Origin: JBMNCR01 sp049366695
GTDB taxonomy: Bacteria > Bacillota > Clostridia > Eubacteriales > Alkalibacteraceae
Length of the DNA stretch: 64,000 bases
NCBI GenBank assembly: GCA_049366695.1
Contig: JBMNCR010000101.1
Span: 1-64,000 of the forward strand
Direction of reading: 5' to 3'
Shown here: positions 46,234-55,140 of the stretch, in pieces
How the letters are laid out: every line of letters starts with the position of its first letter
Numbering within the stretch: position 1 is the first letter of the stretch
Program-made: the position numbers and the translations under genes
Notes under the pieces: generated by a model
What the model saw: the letters and a program-made list of their open reading frames with translations, nothing else
The model's database searches: none
Told to the model about the DNA's origin: nothing

Positions 46234-47283
46234 TTAGACAACAATATCTACATGCTGGATTGTACCAGCAGTACCATCTTCATTCAGGTATACTCCTGTC
46301 TTTCTTATCTGTCCATTAGTATCATTATTTTTATCCTGTAGAGAATAATCTGTTTGTACATTGCCTAAATAGATTGCTCCTACGCCTTTTTGACCTAACG
46401 CCAACAATTGATCATTTCCATTTTCATCCTTTGTCCAAATCCTTAAATTTTCATATATGCTATCATTTTCATCAATCCAACCATTATTATCATTATCATA
46501 TACAGATAAATCCGAAAATCCATCACCACTTTGTGTCCCAAATAACTCACTACCATCGTTAATGTATCCATCTTCATTAATATCCAAAGCCAAAAACCCA
46601 CTGCCAGGAGCTAAGAAAGAAATAGGCTCTTCATTGCCATCTACATCTAAATCAAAGTAAAATTTCTTATCTGTGAGTTTTGCAGAAGTCACATCAAGAT
46701 TAATAACCAAAGGATCTACTAGTTTTTTAGCATCGCCAGATACAATTGTAATACTATTTTTATATGCTAATTCCCGTGACATATTTAATTCTAGATCAAG
46801 AGAAATATTTTTGCCATCGACTGTCTGCACCCTAGCTTGTGCTGTAAAAGACATAGTCTCTACATTGCTAAAAGACTCCTCAAATTCATATATCATACCT
46901 GAACTTGATTCTAATGAAGTAAAATTATGCGATTGTTTATTCCCTATTTTTTCAATATTTGCTTTTTTTAAGGCAACCTCTTTAGGCATATAAAACTTAA
47001 TTTTCTTCCCAGTTAACTTTTCAAGCATTTTCTGCAACACAATTATTTTCTGCTTGTCTTCTTCACTAACTTCTAGTTTAAGTACATTCTCATCATCTAT
47101 CTCAGCTGTTGCTTGTAAGGCTTTTCCTTCTATAGATAAATCAACAATATCATGTCGTGAAACATTTATCTCTGCCATTTTTTTTACTGGTTCTTTCCAA
47201 ACTTGAACCCTCTCCATCTTTGTATACTTAGTAGAACGATAGTTCTCACCAGATAACAAAACAGATGAACTTTGAATTTTCAT
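46234..47283 (-). CDS. EF-hand-containing protein of unknown function
   Basis: 349 residues from an ATG with GGAGGGGAT upstream. The C-terminal third holds Asp/Asn-rich calcium loops: DINEDGYINDGSELFG, DNDNNGWIDENDSIY and DKNNDTNG. The N-terminal half is rich in charged helix and beta segments with no signal peptide or membrane span. The domain order (uncharacterised N-terminal, EF-hands, GVGAIYLG strand) recurs in secreted or surface proteins of anaerobes. It lies 75 bases upstream of the radical SAM gene, same strand; link unproven. Confidence 0.75.
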   Translation of the reverse strand: MKIQSSSVLLSGENYRSTKYTKMERVQVWKEPVKKMAEINVSRHDIVDLSIEGKALQATAEIDDENVLKLEVSEEDKQKIIVLQKMLEKLTGKKIKFYMPKEVALKKANIEKIGNKQSHNFTSLESSSGMIYEFEESFSNVETMSFTAQARVQTVDGKNISLDLELNMSRELAYKNSITIVSGDAKKLVDPLVINLDVTSAKLTDKKFYFDLDVDGNEEPISFLAPGSGFLALDINEDGYINDGSELFGTQSGDGFSDLSVYDNDNNGWIDENDSIYENLRIWTKDENGNDQLLALGQKGVGAIYLGNVQTDYSLQDKNNDTNGQIRKTGVYLNEDGTAGTIQHVDIVV

Positions 47284-47553
47284 TAATATCCCCTCCATAC
47301 ATATATTAAACCTGCCATAGGTAAATCTATTAATGTATGTATAATTACTGTTATAGGTAAAATTTACCTTAAGTAGCATATCGGTAAATAAATTAATTTT
47401 TTAATAGTTGTAATTTATTTATATCAAAATACTTCCAATATTCTTATGCACAATATACTGTTTTTTTTATACAAATAACAAATGTTGTGTATATTATACT
47501 TATATGTTACTATATTAGACTAAATATTTTTAACTATAAAAGGAGATTACTAA

Positions 47554-49068
47554 ATGAACAAAATCAACAAAGATATAAATTTTTCTATAAAAGATAATAT
47601 TCTCTCTGGGCTAACGGTTTCACTTGCATTAGTTCCTGAAGCTATAGCTTTTTCTTTTATTGCAGGAATCGAACCAATAGTTGGACTATATACAGCATTT
47701 ATTATTGGACTTATTACATCAATTTTCAGCGGAAGACCTGGTATGATATCTGGTGCTACTGGAGCAATTGCTGTAGTTGTTGTGGAATTAGTCATATCTA
47801 AAGGTATTGAATATTTATTTGCAGCTGTAATTTTAATGGGTATACTTCAAATTTTAGCCGGAGTTTTAAAACTTGGTAAATTTATTAGACTAGTACCCCA
47901 ACCTGTTATGATTGGATTTGTTAACGGATTGGCAATAGTAATATTTATATCCCAATTTGAACAATTCAAAGTGGGTCACAAATGGCTCTCAGGCTCCGAA
48001 CTTTATATAATGATAGGGCTAATATTATTAACTATGGCAATTATTAAAATATTTCCTAAAATCACTAAATCAGTACCCTCTACATTAGTAGCTATCGTAT
48101 CTGTTACTTTATTAGTTAAATTTATGAATATAACTACTAAAACCGTAGGTGATCTAGCATCTATTTCTGGAGGATTCCCTTCATTTCATATACCAAATAT
48201 TTCATTTAATTTAGACATGATAATGATTATTCTTCCATATTCATTCGTTATGGCAACTATCGGTCTAATCGAATCATTAATGACGATGAGTTTAATTGAT
48301 GAAACTACAGGAACGAGAGGTCACGGAAACCAAGAATGTATCAGTCAAGGATTAGCAAATATAATATGTGGTTTTTTTGGCGGCATGGGTGGATGTGCTA
48401 TGATAGGTCAAAGCATTTTAAATATTAAATCAGGGGGTACACATAAATTATCAGGTATAACAGCATCATTATCTCTTCTTACTTTTATATTATTTGGTTA
48501 TAAATTAATATCTATGATCCCTATTTCAGCGTTAGTTGGTATAATGTTTATAGTCGTTATAAGCACCTTTGAATGGACATCATTTATTATGTTAAATAAA
48601 ATCCCAAAATCTGATGCCCTAGTTATTATAGTAGTTTCTGTGGTAACAATATTTACAAATTTAGCGGTATCTGTTGGTATAGGCATCATTCTTTCAGCTT
48701 TAGTATTTGCATGGAATAAAGGTAAAAAGATTACCGTTAACACGCTTTTTGAAGATGATGGGACAAAAGTATATATTTTAGATGGCCCACTTTTTTTTGG
48801 TTCAGCAAAAAATTTTTTAGATCTATTTTGTGTTGAAAAAGATCCAAATAACGTAATCATCGACTTTTTAAATTCCCATGTCCATGATTACTCTGCAATA
48901 CAAGCTATAGATTCACTTACTTCTAAATATTTAAGTAATGGCAAAGAAATTCACCTGCGACATTTAAGTATAGAATGCAAACAGCTTCTACGTAATGCTG
49001 AAGAAATAGTAGAAGTTAATATATTAGAAGATCCAAATTATCATGTTGCTACTGATATATTAGCATAA
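47554..49068 (+). CDS. SulP family anion permease with STAS domain
   Basis: 504 residues. About 11-12 hydrophobic segments (starting DNILSGLTVSLALVPEAIAF, the SulP signature) plus a C-terminal STAS domain (about 400-500) with DGPLFFGSAKNF. This is the SLC26/SulP family: sulfate, bicarbonate or other anions. No substrate evidence; the family often pairs with carbonic anhydrase, absent here. RBS AAAAGGAG. Confidence 0.9.
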   Translation: MNKINKDINFSIKDNILSGLTVSLALVPEAIAFSFIAGIEPIVGLYTAFIIGLITSIFSGRPGMISGATGAIAVVVVELVISKGIEYLFAAVILMGILQILAGVLKLGKFIRLVPQPVMIGFVNGLAIVIFISQFEQFKVGHKWLSGSELYIMIGLILLTMAIIKIFPKITKSVPSTLVAIVSVTLLVKFMNITTKTVGDLASISGGFPSFHIPNISFNLDMIMIILPYSFVMATIGLIESLMTMSLIDETTGTRGHGNQECISQGLANIICGFFGGMGGCAMIGQSILNIKSGGTHKLSGITASLSLLTFILFGYKLISMIPISALVGIMFIVVISTFEWTSFIMLNKIPKSDALVIIVVSVVTIFTNLAVSVGIGIILSALVFAWNKGKKITVNTLFEDDGTKVYILDGPLFFGSAKNFLDLFCVEKDPNNVIIDFLNSHVHDYSAIQAIDSLTSKYLSNGKEIHLRHLSIECKQLLRNAEEIVEVNILEDPNYHVATDILA

Positions 49069-49204
49069 ATATTAGCATTCCTACTCTCAAATCTAAGGTA
49101 ATAAATATGTAAAAAAAAATTTTTACAACGATTTATTTATCTAATTTAGTATGAAAATAAAAGTTTGAAACATACTAAACATAAAAGTAAAGGAGAGTGA
49201 ACTC

Positions 49205-49303
49205 ATGGAAATTAAAGTAGCCAATCTTACCGAAGAACAACAACAAAAGGTTAAACAAATCGAATCTGAATTAGGTTGCATTTTAATTGCTTACGAAGGA
49301 TAA
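49205..49303 (+). CDS. 32-residue conserved-looking micro-protein
   Basis: RBS AAAGGAG and ATG placed correctly, 136 bases after the SulP gene, and followed by a terminator. The product starts MEIKVANLTEEQQQKVKQIE and ends LGCILIAYEG: an amphipathic helix followed by a hydrophobic strand with one cysteine. Complete, with good translation signals. Function unknown. Confidence 0.65.
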   Translation: MEIKVANLTEEQQQKVKQIESELGCILIAYEG

Positions 49304-49356
49304 TCTAATTAAAATTTAAGTAAAATTATTATATATAATTTTACAATATATTATTA

Positions 49357-49400
49357 AAAGCGCGAATGAAAAATCGAACTATTTTTTATTCGCTTTTTAA
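49357..49400 (+). terminator. Terminator of the 32-residue gene
   Basis: AAAGCG ... AATGAAAAAT pairs with ATTTTTTATTCGCTTT, followed by TTTTAATT; near-perfect stem with a small bulge. Confidence 0.65.
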
Positions 49401-49432
49401 TTCAAACCTCAATTAGCTTCCTATTCAAAATA

Positions 49433-49463
49433 AAATACCCCTGTCAAATAAACAGAGGTATTT
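49433..49463 (-). terminator. Terminator of the lipoprotein gene
   Basis: AAATACCCCTGT (49433-49444) pairs with ACAGAGGTATTT (49452-49463) with one mismatch; on the minus strand TATTTTG follows, 11 bases after the stop codon. Confidence 0.65.
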
Positions 49464-49473
49464 ATAAAAATAA

Positions 49474-50010
49474 TTATTCACTTTTTCCTATTGATATACT
49501 TGCACAACATTTATTTCCATTTTCATCCTCTTCATCGATTACAGATATTGAAATTAAATAATCTTCATATTCGGCCATAACATTATATAAGTCATTAGAA
49601 TCCAGTATGCTGGTCACATTGTTATAGTTTTTTACAACATCTTTATAAAATTCTACTAACTTTTCATATTCATCTTTTGAAGCAAAAGTAACAATATATC
49701 CTTTGCCTCCTTCATTTATTGTACTTATAGAATAAATAAAGCTATTCTTATATATCGGCAAAATATTTTCTGGATAATCTTTTGGAATATCCACACTATT
49801 ATCTAATGAAGTTGCCATTTCTACACTTCCCTCATCTCCAATTGTTATTTCCATTTGATCATTATCAAGATTGACATCAACATCATCTGTGCTTAATACT
49901 TCTTCAACAATACTTTCAGCAGCATTTTCATTATTTGAAGCAGAACATCCAGTAAATACTACACATAATGCAAATAAAAATATAATTATTAAAATTAATT
50001 TGTTTTTCAT
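49474..50010 (-). CDS. Secreted lipoprotein of unknown function
   Basis: 178 residues from the ATG that leads into a lipoprotein signal (MKNKLILIIIFLFALCVVF, lipobox FTGC). The rest is acidic, with beta/alpha segments (DVNLDNDQMEITIGDEGS; DIPKDYPENILPIYKNS). The DIPKDYPENILPIY motif recurs in the neighbour as EVPDGYPHNKVPLF, so the two are related. Six bases downstream of it, hence one operon. Binding or structural role on the outside is likely; ligand unknown. Confidence 0.82.
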   Translation of the reverse strand: MKNKLILIIIFLFALCVVFTGCSASNNENAAESIVEEVLSTDDVDVNLDNDQMEITIGDEGSVEMATSLDNSVDIPKDYPENILPIYKNSFIYSISTINEGGKGYIVTFASKDEYEKLVEFYKDVVKNYNNVTSILDSNDLYNVMAEYEDYLISISVIDEEDENGNKCCASISIGKSE

Positions 50011-50028
50011 GCAAAACACCATCCCTTT

Positions 50029-51015
50029 TTATTTATGACTCATAACAGTATAATCTATTGTTGAAACAAAGCCATCACCACTACCATCACCTATTGCAAC
50101 TGTAAAGTCCCAGCCATCAACACTACCCATAAACATTTGACCATTCAAAACATTTTCTAGCCCACCAGTTTTTTTGAGAGTACTATTCACAATATCACTA
50201 ACTTCACTAATACTTTTATCACAACCTAATATAACAATATATACATCCACACCTCCCGCATCTTGGTAATCTGCTCCTAATAGTTTAACCCCGTTACCTT
50301 CAAACAAAGGAACTTTATTATGTGGATATCCATCAGGGACTTCTTTTTCACTTAATGTATCCCAATTAAACTCAGAACCACCATTATCATTATTTTCGTT
50401 ATCCGCTGTTACAACCTCTTCATTATCTTGTACATCCCCGTTATTTGTTTGCCCCCCGCCGTTTTCTGCATTTATAGGAATAGTGATATAAACAGCACCC
50501 TTATTATTATCATCTACCCAATGATCAACTTGGGTATTGCATATTCTTTCTTCTGTTTCAAAAACGAATATATCGTGACCATATTCAGTAACTGCAGTTC
50601 CTGTTAAAGTATCACTATAATTATTTGGTGGTTGGCTTTCCCTAAATCCAGCATTAACTAAATCCTTAGCATATCTTTCTCCTGCTCCTTCTTCAATATT
50701 TTCAAGAAAGATATTGTAACCTAAGTATTCAAGCCCTTCAAATGTATCAGAGATTTCTTCAACTCTTTTAATATCTCCATAAGTAAACTCTGGGATATTT
50801 TTAACATTTGGCCATTTATTGCTACTTGCAGAAATATTATTGCCACCAGATGAATTATCCTCTGCTTGCTGAGCAACTCCACTATCATTTGATTGTTCAT
50901 CTACAACATTATCATTCATTTGCTCGTCAACTATATTATTGTCAGAATTGCTACAACCAATCATCATTGCAAACCCGACAATAACAATTAACATTAGAGT
51001 AAATATTTTTTTCAT
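50029..51015 (-). CDS. Secreted lipoprotein of unknown function, partner of the downstream gene
   Basis: 328 residues starting at the ATG with a lipoprotein signal (MKKIFTLMLIVIVGFAMM, then IGCSNSD); RBS GAAAGGA. The longer in-frame extension lacks an RBS. After an Asn/Asp/Glu-rich linker there are two similar globular segments, the second carrying VPDGYPHNKVPLFEG shared with the next protein. A low-complexity linker rich in Asn, Asp and Gly (around 190-220) separates them. Unknown ligand. Confidence 0.82.
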   Translation of the reverse strand: MKKIFTLMLIVIVGFAMMIGCSNSDNNIVDEQMNDNVVDEQSNDSGVAQQAEDNSSGGNNISASSNKWPNVKNIPEFTYGDIKRVEEISDTFEGLEYLGYNIFLENIEEGAGERYAKDLVNAGFRESQPPNNYSDTLTGTAVTEYGHDIFVFETEERICNTQVDHWVDDNNKGAVYITIPINAENGGGQTNNGDVQDNEEVVTADNENNDNGGSEFNWDTLSEKEVPDGYPHNKVPLFEGNGVKLLGADYQDAGGVDVYIVILGCDKSISEVSDIVNSTLKKTGGLENVLNGQMFMGSVDGWDFTVAIGDGSGDGFVSTIDYTVMSHK

Positions 51016-51097
51016 AAAAAAAATCCTTTCATTATTTATTATGAAAAGATTGTATAATATAGTACTGAAAAAATACTGAAAAATATTTAAGAAAGAC

Positions 51098-51166
51098 TGC
51101 AATTTTCCGATAAATATATCTCATATTCAAAATATTAATACCTCTGGATTTTTACTGCATAATTGG
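51098..51166 (-). pseudogene. Relic of the 5' end of a Spo0A-C-like gene
   Basis: This 69-base stretch closely matches 60121-60189, covering the RBS (AGAGG), TTG start and first codons of the Spo0A-C-like gene. Translated it gives LNMRYIYRKIA, against LNMRSIYRRIA at 60 kb, then loses the frame. It lies between the lipoprotein and thiD genes. Confidence 0.65.
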
Positions 51167-51190
51167 ATACTATTTATTTTACATTACCGC

Positions 51191-51973
51191 TTAAGGTATA
51201 TTATAACAATGATTAAGCGGACCATTACCACAACCCAAATCAAGTCCTGATTTTAATGCACCAGTGATATATTTCTTGCTGTTTTCAATACTCTTTGTTA
51301 TATTAAGCCCCATGGCTAAGTTACATGCTATAGCAGAAGAAAGGGTACAACCAGTTCCATGAGTATTGGGATTATTTATCCTTTCACCTGAAAACCAATG
51401 TAATTCTTCATTATAAAATAACAAATCATCAGCTGTTTCTTTTAAATGCCCACCTTTTATTAAAATATTTCCATTATAAAATTCAGATATCTTTCTTGCA
51501 GCTTTAACCATATGGGATTTATTTGCTATTTCAAATCCACAAAGCACCTGAGCTTCTAAAACATTAGGTGTTATGACTGATGCCAGTGGAATTAATTTAT
51601 TTTTCAAAATATTAATAGCATTTTCATTTAAGAGTTTACTTCCACTTGTAGAAATCATAACAGGATCAACTACAATATTATTCCCTTTATATTCTATAAG
51701 TTTATCAGATATAGCATTAATAATATTTGAAGATGATACCATTCCTATTTTTATTGCATCAGGAAATATATCGCCAAATACACAATCCATTTGTTTTTTT
51801 ACAAATTCTTCTTCACATTCTCTTACATCATAAACGCCAATTGTATTTTGTGCAGTCAATGCTGTTATAACACTCATACCGTAACATTTGTGAGCTGTCA
51901 TTGTTTTAATATCTGCTTGTATACCTGCTCCCCCGCTACAATCAGACCCTGCAATAGTTAGAACTTTTTTCAT
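51191..51973 (-). CDS. thiD: Hydroxymethylpyrimidine/phosphomethylpyrimidine kinase
   Basis: 260 residues. The ribokinase-fold motifs are clear: AGSDCSGGAGIQADIKTMTA at the N-terminus, VVDPVMISTSGSKLL and the anion-hole NTHGTGCTLSSAIA. It phosphorylates HMP to HMP-PP for thiamine synthesis. Last gene of thiC-thiM-thiE-thiD under the TPP riboswitch. RBS GGAGAT. Confidence 0.95.
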   Translation of the reverse strand: MKKVLTIAGSDCSGGAGIQADIKTMTAHKCYGMSVITALTAQNTIGVYDVRECEEEFVKKQMDCVFGDIFPDAIKIGMVSSSNIINAISDKLIEYKGNNIVVDPVMISTSGSKLLNENAINILKNKLIPLASVITPNVLEAQVLCGFEIANKSHMVKAARKISEFYNGNILIKGGHLKETADDLLFYNEELHWFSGERINNPNTHGTGCTLSSAIACNLAMGLNITKSIENSKKYITGALKSGLDLGCGNGPLNHCYNIP

Positions 51974-52048
51974 AAAATATCTTTTATCTCCTAAATGTAT
52001 TTATATATCAAGTCATCTATCTTTTTGCTAATTAAAATAATAATTTCA

Positions 52049-52711
52049 TTAATCAAAAACCGAATCTCCCACTACTTCTTTACATAAATTATTTAATATT
52101 CTTGTAGCACTACTAATATCTTTTTTCGAAAGTATTGCTGACACAACTGCAACTCCGTCTATGCCACTACCTTTTAATTCCAAAATATTATTTTCATTTA
52201 TTCCACCAATAGCAACCACAGGAATTGATACAATATTGCAAATTTGTTTCAATTCATCAAAAGAAACATAATCTGCATCATTTTTTGTATCAGTTATAAA
52301 CATAGACCCCACACCAATATAATCAGCACCATCTTGTTCAGCTTTTATGGCTTGTTTAACTGTCAGTGCAGAAACTCCTAGAATCTTATTATCTCCTAAT
52401 AGTTTTCTTGCATTATATACATCCATATCTCCTTGTCCTATATGAAGACCGTCAGCATCACTGTCTACTGCTACTTTAATATCATCATTGATAACAAAAG
52501 GTACTTTGTATTTCTTAGATATCTGTTTTATCCTTAAAGCAAGTTTTAAAAATTCATCATACTCCAAATTCTTTTCACGCAGTTGTAAAAAAGTTACTCC
52601 ATTTTTTAAGCTTTCTTCCACTTGTACTTCTAATGAACTCTCGTCTATCCATCTTCTATCTGTTACTAAATATAAAAATAATGATTTATCATCTATTTTC
52701 AAACTTAGCAC
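52049..52711 (-). CDS. thiE: Thiamine-phosphate synthase
   Basis: 220 residues; the start is GTG 52711 or TTG 52702, both inside the thiM 3' end; no clear RBS. Motifs: YLVTDRRW, FLQLREKN, IKQISKKYKVPFVINDDI, ADGLHIGQGDM and PVVAIGGIN. It joins HMP-PP to hydroxyethylthiazole phosphate to form thiamine phosphate. It overlaps thiM by 23 bases if GTG is used. Confidence 0.93.
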   Translation of the reverse strand: MLSLKIDDKSLFLYLVTDRRWIDESSLEVQVEESLKNGVTFLQLREKNLEYDEFLKLALRIKQISKKYKVPFVINDDIKVAVDSDADGLHIGQGDMDVYNARKLLGDNKILGVSALTVKQAIKAEQDGADYIGVGSMFITDTKNDADYVSFDELKQICNIVSIPVVAIGGINENNILELKGSGIDGVAVVSAILSKKDISSATRILNNLCKEVVGDSVFD

Positions 52712-53513
52712 CCGCTTTCAATATATCAGATGTCATTAAATTAATTGCATCTATTAAATACACTTTAAAACTTCCTGTACCACGTTTTTCTTTATTAATG
52801 TTTTCAAAAGCCATCTCTCCTGCAAGTCCCATAGTTGCTATACCAGTTACAGTTGCATTATATATATCTCTCGGGCTTCCTCCACAATATGCTCCTATTA
52901 AAGAACTGCACATACAACCTGTGCCTGTAATTTTTGACATAATTTGATGTCCATTTTTTATAATACATGCTTTTTCACTATCTGTTATAATATCAAATTC
53001 ACCTGTAACAGCTATAATACTATTAAACTGTTTTGAAACTCCTTTGATAAAATTTATTACTTCATCAATGTTTTGATAATCAACTATATCAGATTTTTGT
53101 ACATCAACTCCTCCAGAATTTTTACAATTAGAAACTAGAGCTTTTATTTCTGATATATTCCCTTTAATTACTGAAAATTTCACTTCATTAGTAAGTCTAT
53201 ATACTGCATCATTTCTAAGATTTGAAGCTCCCATTCCAACAGGATCTAAAATTACAGGGATACCTATTTGATTAGCTTTTTTTCCGGCAACTACCATGGA
53301 CTCTATTGTTCTTTCGTTAAGTGTACCTATATTTATTACTAATGCGCTACTGATAGATACTATTTCTTCCACTTCACCTATATCATCAGACATAAGGGGC
53401 GAACCTCCGCAAGCTAAGATTACATTAGCACAATCATTTACAGTCACATAATTAGTTATATTATGCACAAGTGGTGATTTTTCTTTTGTATTTTTTATTA
53501 TTTCTATAAACAT
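52689..53513 (-). CDS. thiM: Hydroxyethylthiazole kinase
   Basis: 274 residues. Motifs: SPLVHNITNYVTVNDCANVI, IGIPVILDPVGMGAS, VTGEFDIITD and ITGTGCMCSSLIGA. It salvages hydroxyethylthiazole. With no thiG/thiH/thiS in this operon the thiazole half appears to be salvaged or made elsewhere. RBS GAAGGTG. Eleven bases after thiC. Confidence 0.95.
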   Translation of the reverse strand: MFIEIIKNTKEKSPLVHNITNYVTVNDCANVILACGGSPLMSDDIGEVEEIVSISSALVINIGTLNERTIESMVVAGKKANQIGIPVILDPVGMGASNLRNDAVYRLTNEVKFSVIKGNISEIKALVSNCKNSGGVDVQKSDIVDYQNIDEVINFIKGVSKQFNSIIAVTGEFDIITDSEKACIIKNGHQIMSKITGTGCMCSSLIGAYCGGSPRDIYNATVTGIATMGLAGEMAFENINKEKRGTGSFKVYLIDAINLMTSDILKAGAKFENR

Positions 53514-53524
53514 TTTTTCACCTT

Positions 53525-54832
53525 CTATTTTCTTAAAATATTAATATCTTCACCATTTAATACTTTGTTAAGCGTTCTTACTGCACACATCTTGCCACAC
53601 ATTGTGCAAGTTTTTTCATCTTCCGGATTTGTTCCTTTTCGGTATTCTCTGGCTTTTTCTGGATCTAATGCAAGTTTATACATAGTATCCCAGTCCAGTT
53701 GCTGCCTTGCATAACTCATCTCGTTATCTCTTGTTCTTGAGTTTGGTATTTTTTTTGAAATATCCCCTGCATGTGCTGCAATTTGCGATGCTATAATACC
53801 TTCTTTCATATCATCTAATGTAGGCAATCTTAAATGTTCAGCAGGTGTAACATAACATAGTATATCAGCACCATTTGCAGCAGCAATAGCGCCACCAATG
53901 GCACCAGTTATATGATCATATCCAGGTGCAATATCTGTAACAAGCGGTCCAAGTACGTAAAATGGTGCTCCATGACATAATCTTTTTTCAAGCATTACAT
54001 TACCAGCAACTTCATCTAATGCCATATGTCCTGGTCCTTCAATCATAACCTGGACATTTTTTTCCCATGCTCGTTTTGTAAGCTCTCCCAATATTATAAG
54101 CTCTTGAATTTGACTTGCATCAGTAGAATCAGCTATCGCCCCTGGTCTGCAAGCATCACCTAAGCTAAGTGTAATATCATACTCTACACATATATCAAGC
54201 AGTTCCTCATAATGTTCATAAAAAGGATTTTCTTTATTATTAAGCTGCATCCAAGCAAACATCAAAGAACCACCTCTTGATACTATGTTCATTAGTCGAG
54301 GGTTTCTTATAAATATCTCGGCAGTTTGTCTATTCATTCCGGCATGTATAGTAATAAAGTCAACACCATCTTCCGCATGTGTTCTAACTACATCCAAAAA
54401 TTCTTGTGCACTTATATCTTTTAATTCTTTATCATAAAATCCAAGCGCATCATATACAGGAACTGTACCAATCATTGCAGGCGACATATTAATTAACTTT
54501 CGTCTAAACTCTTGAGTTTTTCCGTAATTGCTTAAATCCATAATCGCCTCAACATTCATATCTATAGCTTTTTGTGCTTTTTTAAGTTCCCGTTCAATAT
54601 CATAACTATCCTTTGAAATCCCAATATTGACATTTACTTTTGTTTTTAACCCCGCACCAATACCATTTGCTTTTAGATTTTTATGTTTCTTATTTGCAGG
54701 AATAATAATTGTTCCTTTAGCTATTCCACTTCGAATATACTCTTCACTAACATTTTCATCTTTAGCAATTTGCGACATATAAGTTGTTATTATACCCTTT
54801 TTTGCAGCATCCATTTGTGTAGTATAACTCAT
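53525..54832 (-). CDS. thiC: Phosphomethylpyrimidine synthase (radical SAM)
   Basis: 435 residues from the ATG with AAAAGGAG upstream; the TTG seven codons earlier is inside the RBS. GMNRQTAEIFIRN, FMIEGPGH-type VMIEGPGHMALDEV and the C-terminal cluster CTMCGKMCAV (unusual radical SAM CxxCxxxxC-type) identify ThiC. It rearranges aminoimidazole ribotide to HMP-phosphate. It heads the thiamine operon. Confidence 0.95.
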   Translation of the reverse strand: MSYTTQMDAAKKGIITTYMSQIAKDENVSEEYIRSGIAKGTIIIPANKKHKNLKANGIGAGLKTKVNVNIGISKDSYDIERELKKAQKAIDMNVEAIMDLSNYGKTQEFRRKLINMSPAMIGTVPVYDALGFYDKELKDISAQEFLDVVRTHAEDGVDFITIHAGMNRQTAEIFIRNPRLMNIVSRGGSLMFAWMQLNNKENPFYEHYEELLDICVEYDITLSLGDACRPGAIADSTDASQIQELIILGELTKRAWEKNVQVMIEGPGHMALDEVAGNVMLEKRLCHGAPFYVLGPLVTDIAPGYDHITGAIGGAIAAANGADILCYVTPAEHLRLPTLDDMKEGIIASQIAAHAGDISKKIPNSRTRDNEMSYARQQLDWDTMYKLALDPEKAREYRKGTNPEDEKTCTMCGKMCAVRTLNKVLNGEDINILRK

Positions 54833-54907
54833 ATTTTTATAACTCCTTTTCAATATTTAAAAAAACATGTAATCCAAATAGACAACATGTTTTAAAATTC
54901 TGTTTAG

Positions 54908-55000
54908 TACATTCCCTACGTTGGCATTATCCAAATCAGGTTTTATGGGTATTCATCGCATAAAGATTATTCTCAGCCTGATTGCTCAAGCTCCCCATAT
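54908..55000 (-). promoter_or_regulatory. TPP riboswitch (THI element)
   Basis: On the minus strand: GGGGAGCTTGAGC, GGCTGAGA, ACCC, then AACCTGATTTGGATAATGCC and AACGTAGGGAA. This is the complete conserved THI-box order, ending 76 bases before thiC start. It lowers thiC expression when thiamine pyrophosphate is available. Confidence 0.97.
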
Positions 55001-55140
55001 ATTAAGTTAGCATCAGTATAGAACATTATACCAAAATAGTCAATAGTATGCTGATTTTTTTCGTCATATATTTTATTAATAACAAGATGTATTCTACATT
55101 TACGTGGTTTGTTGATATGATTATCAGTAAACCAATTTTG

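Noticed and set aside
46374..46993. Several plus-strand frames opposite the EF-hand gene
   Set aside because: Shadows of the minus-strand gene whose Asp/Asn-rich loops create His/Ile-rich antisense frames; no RBS.
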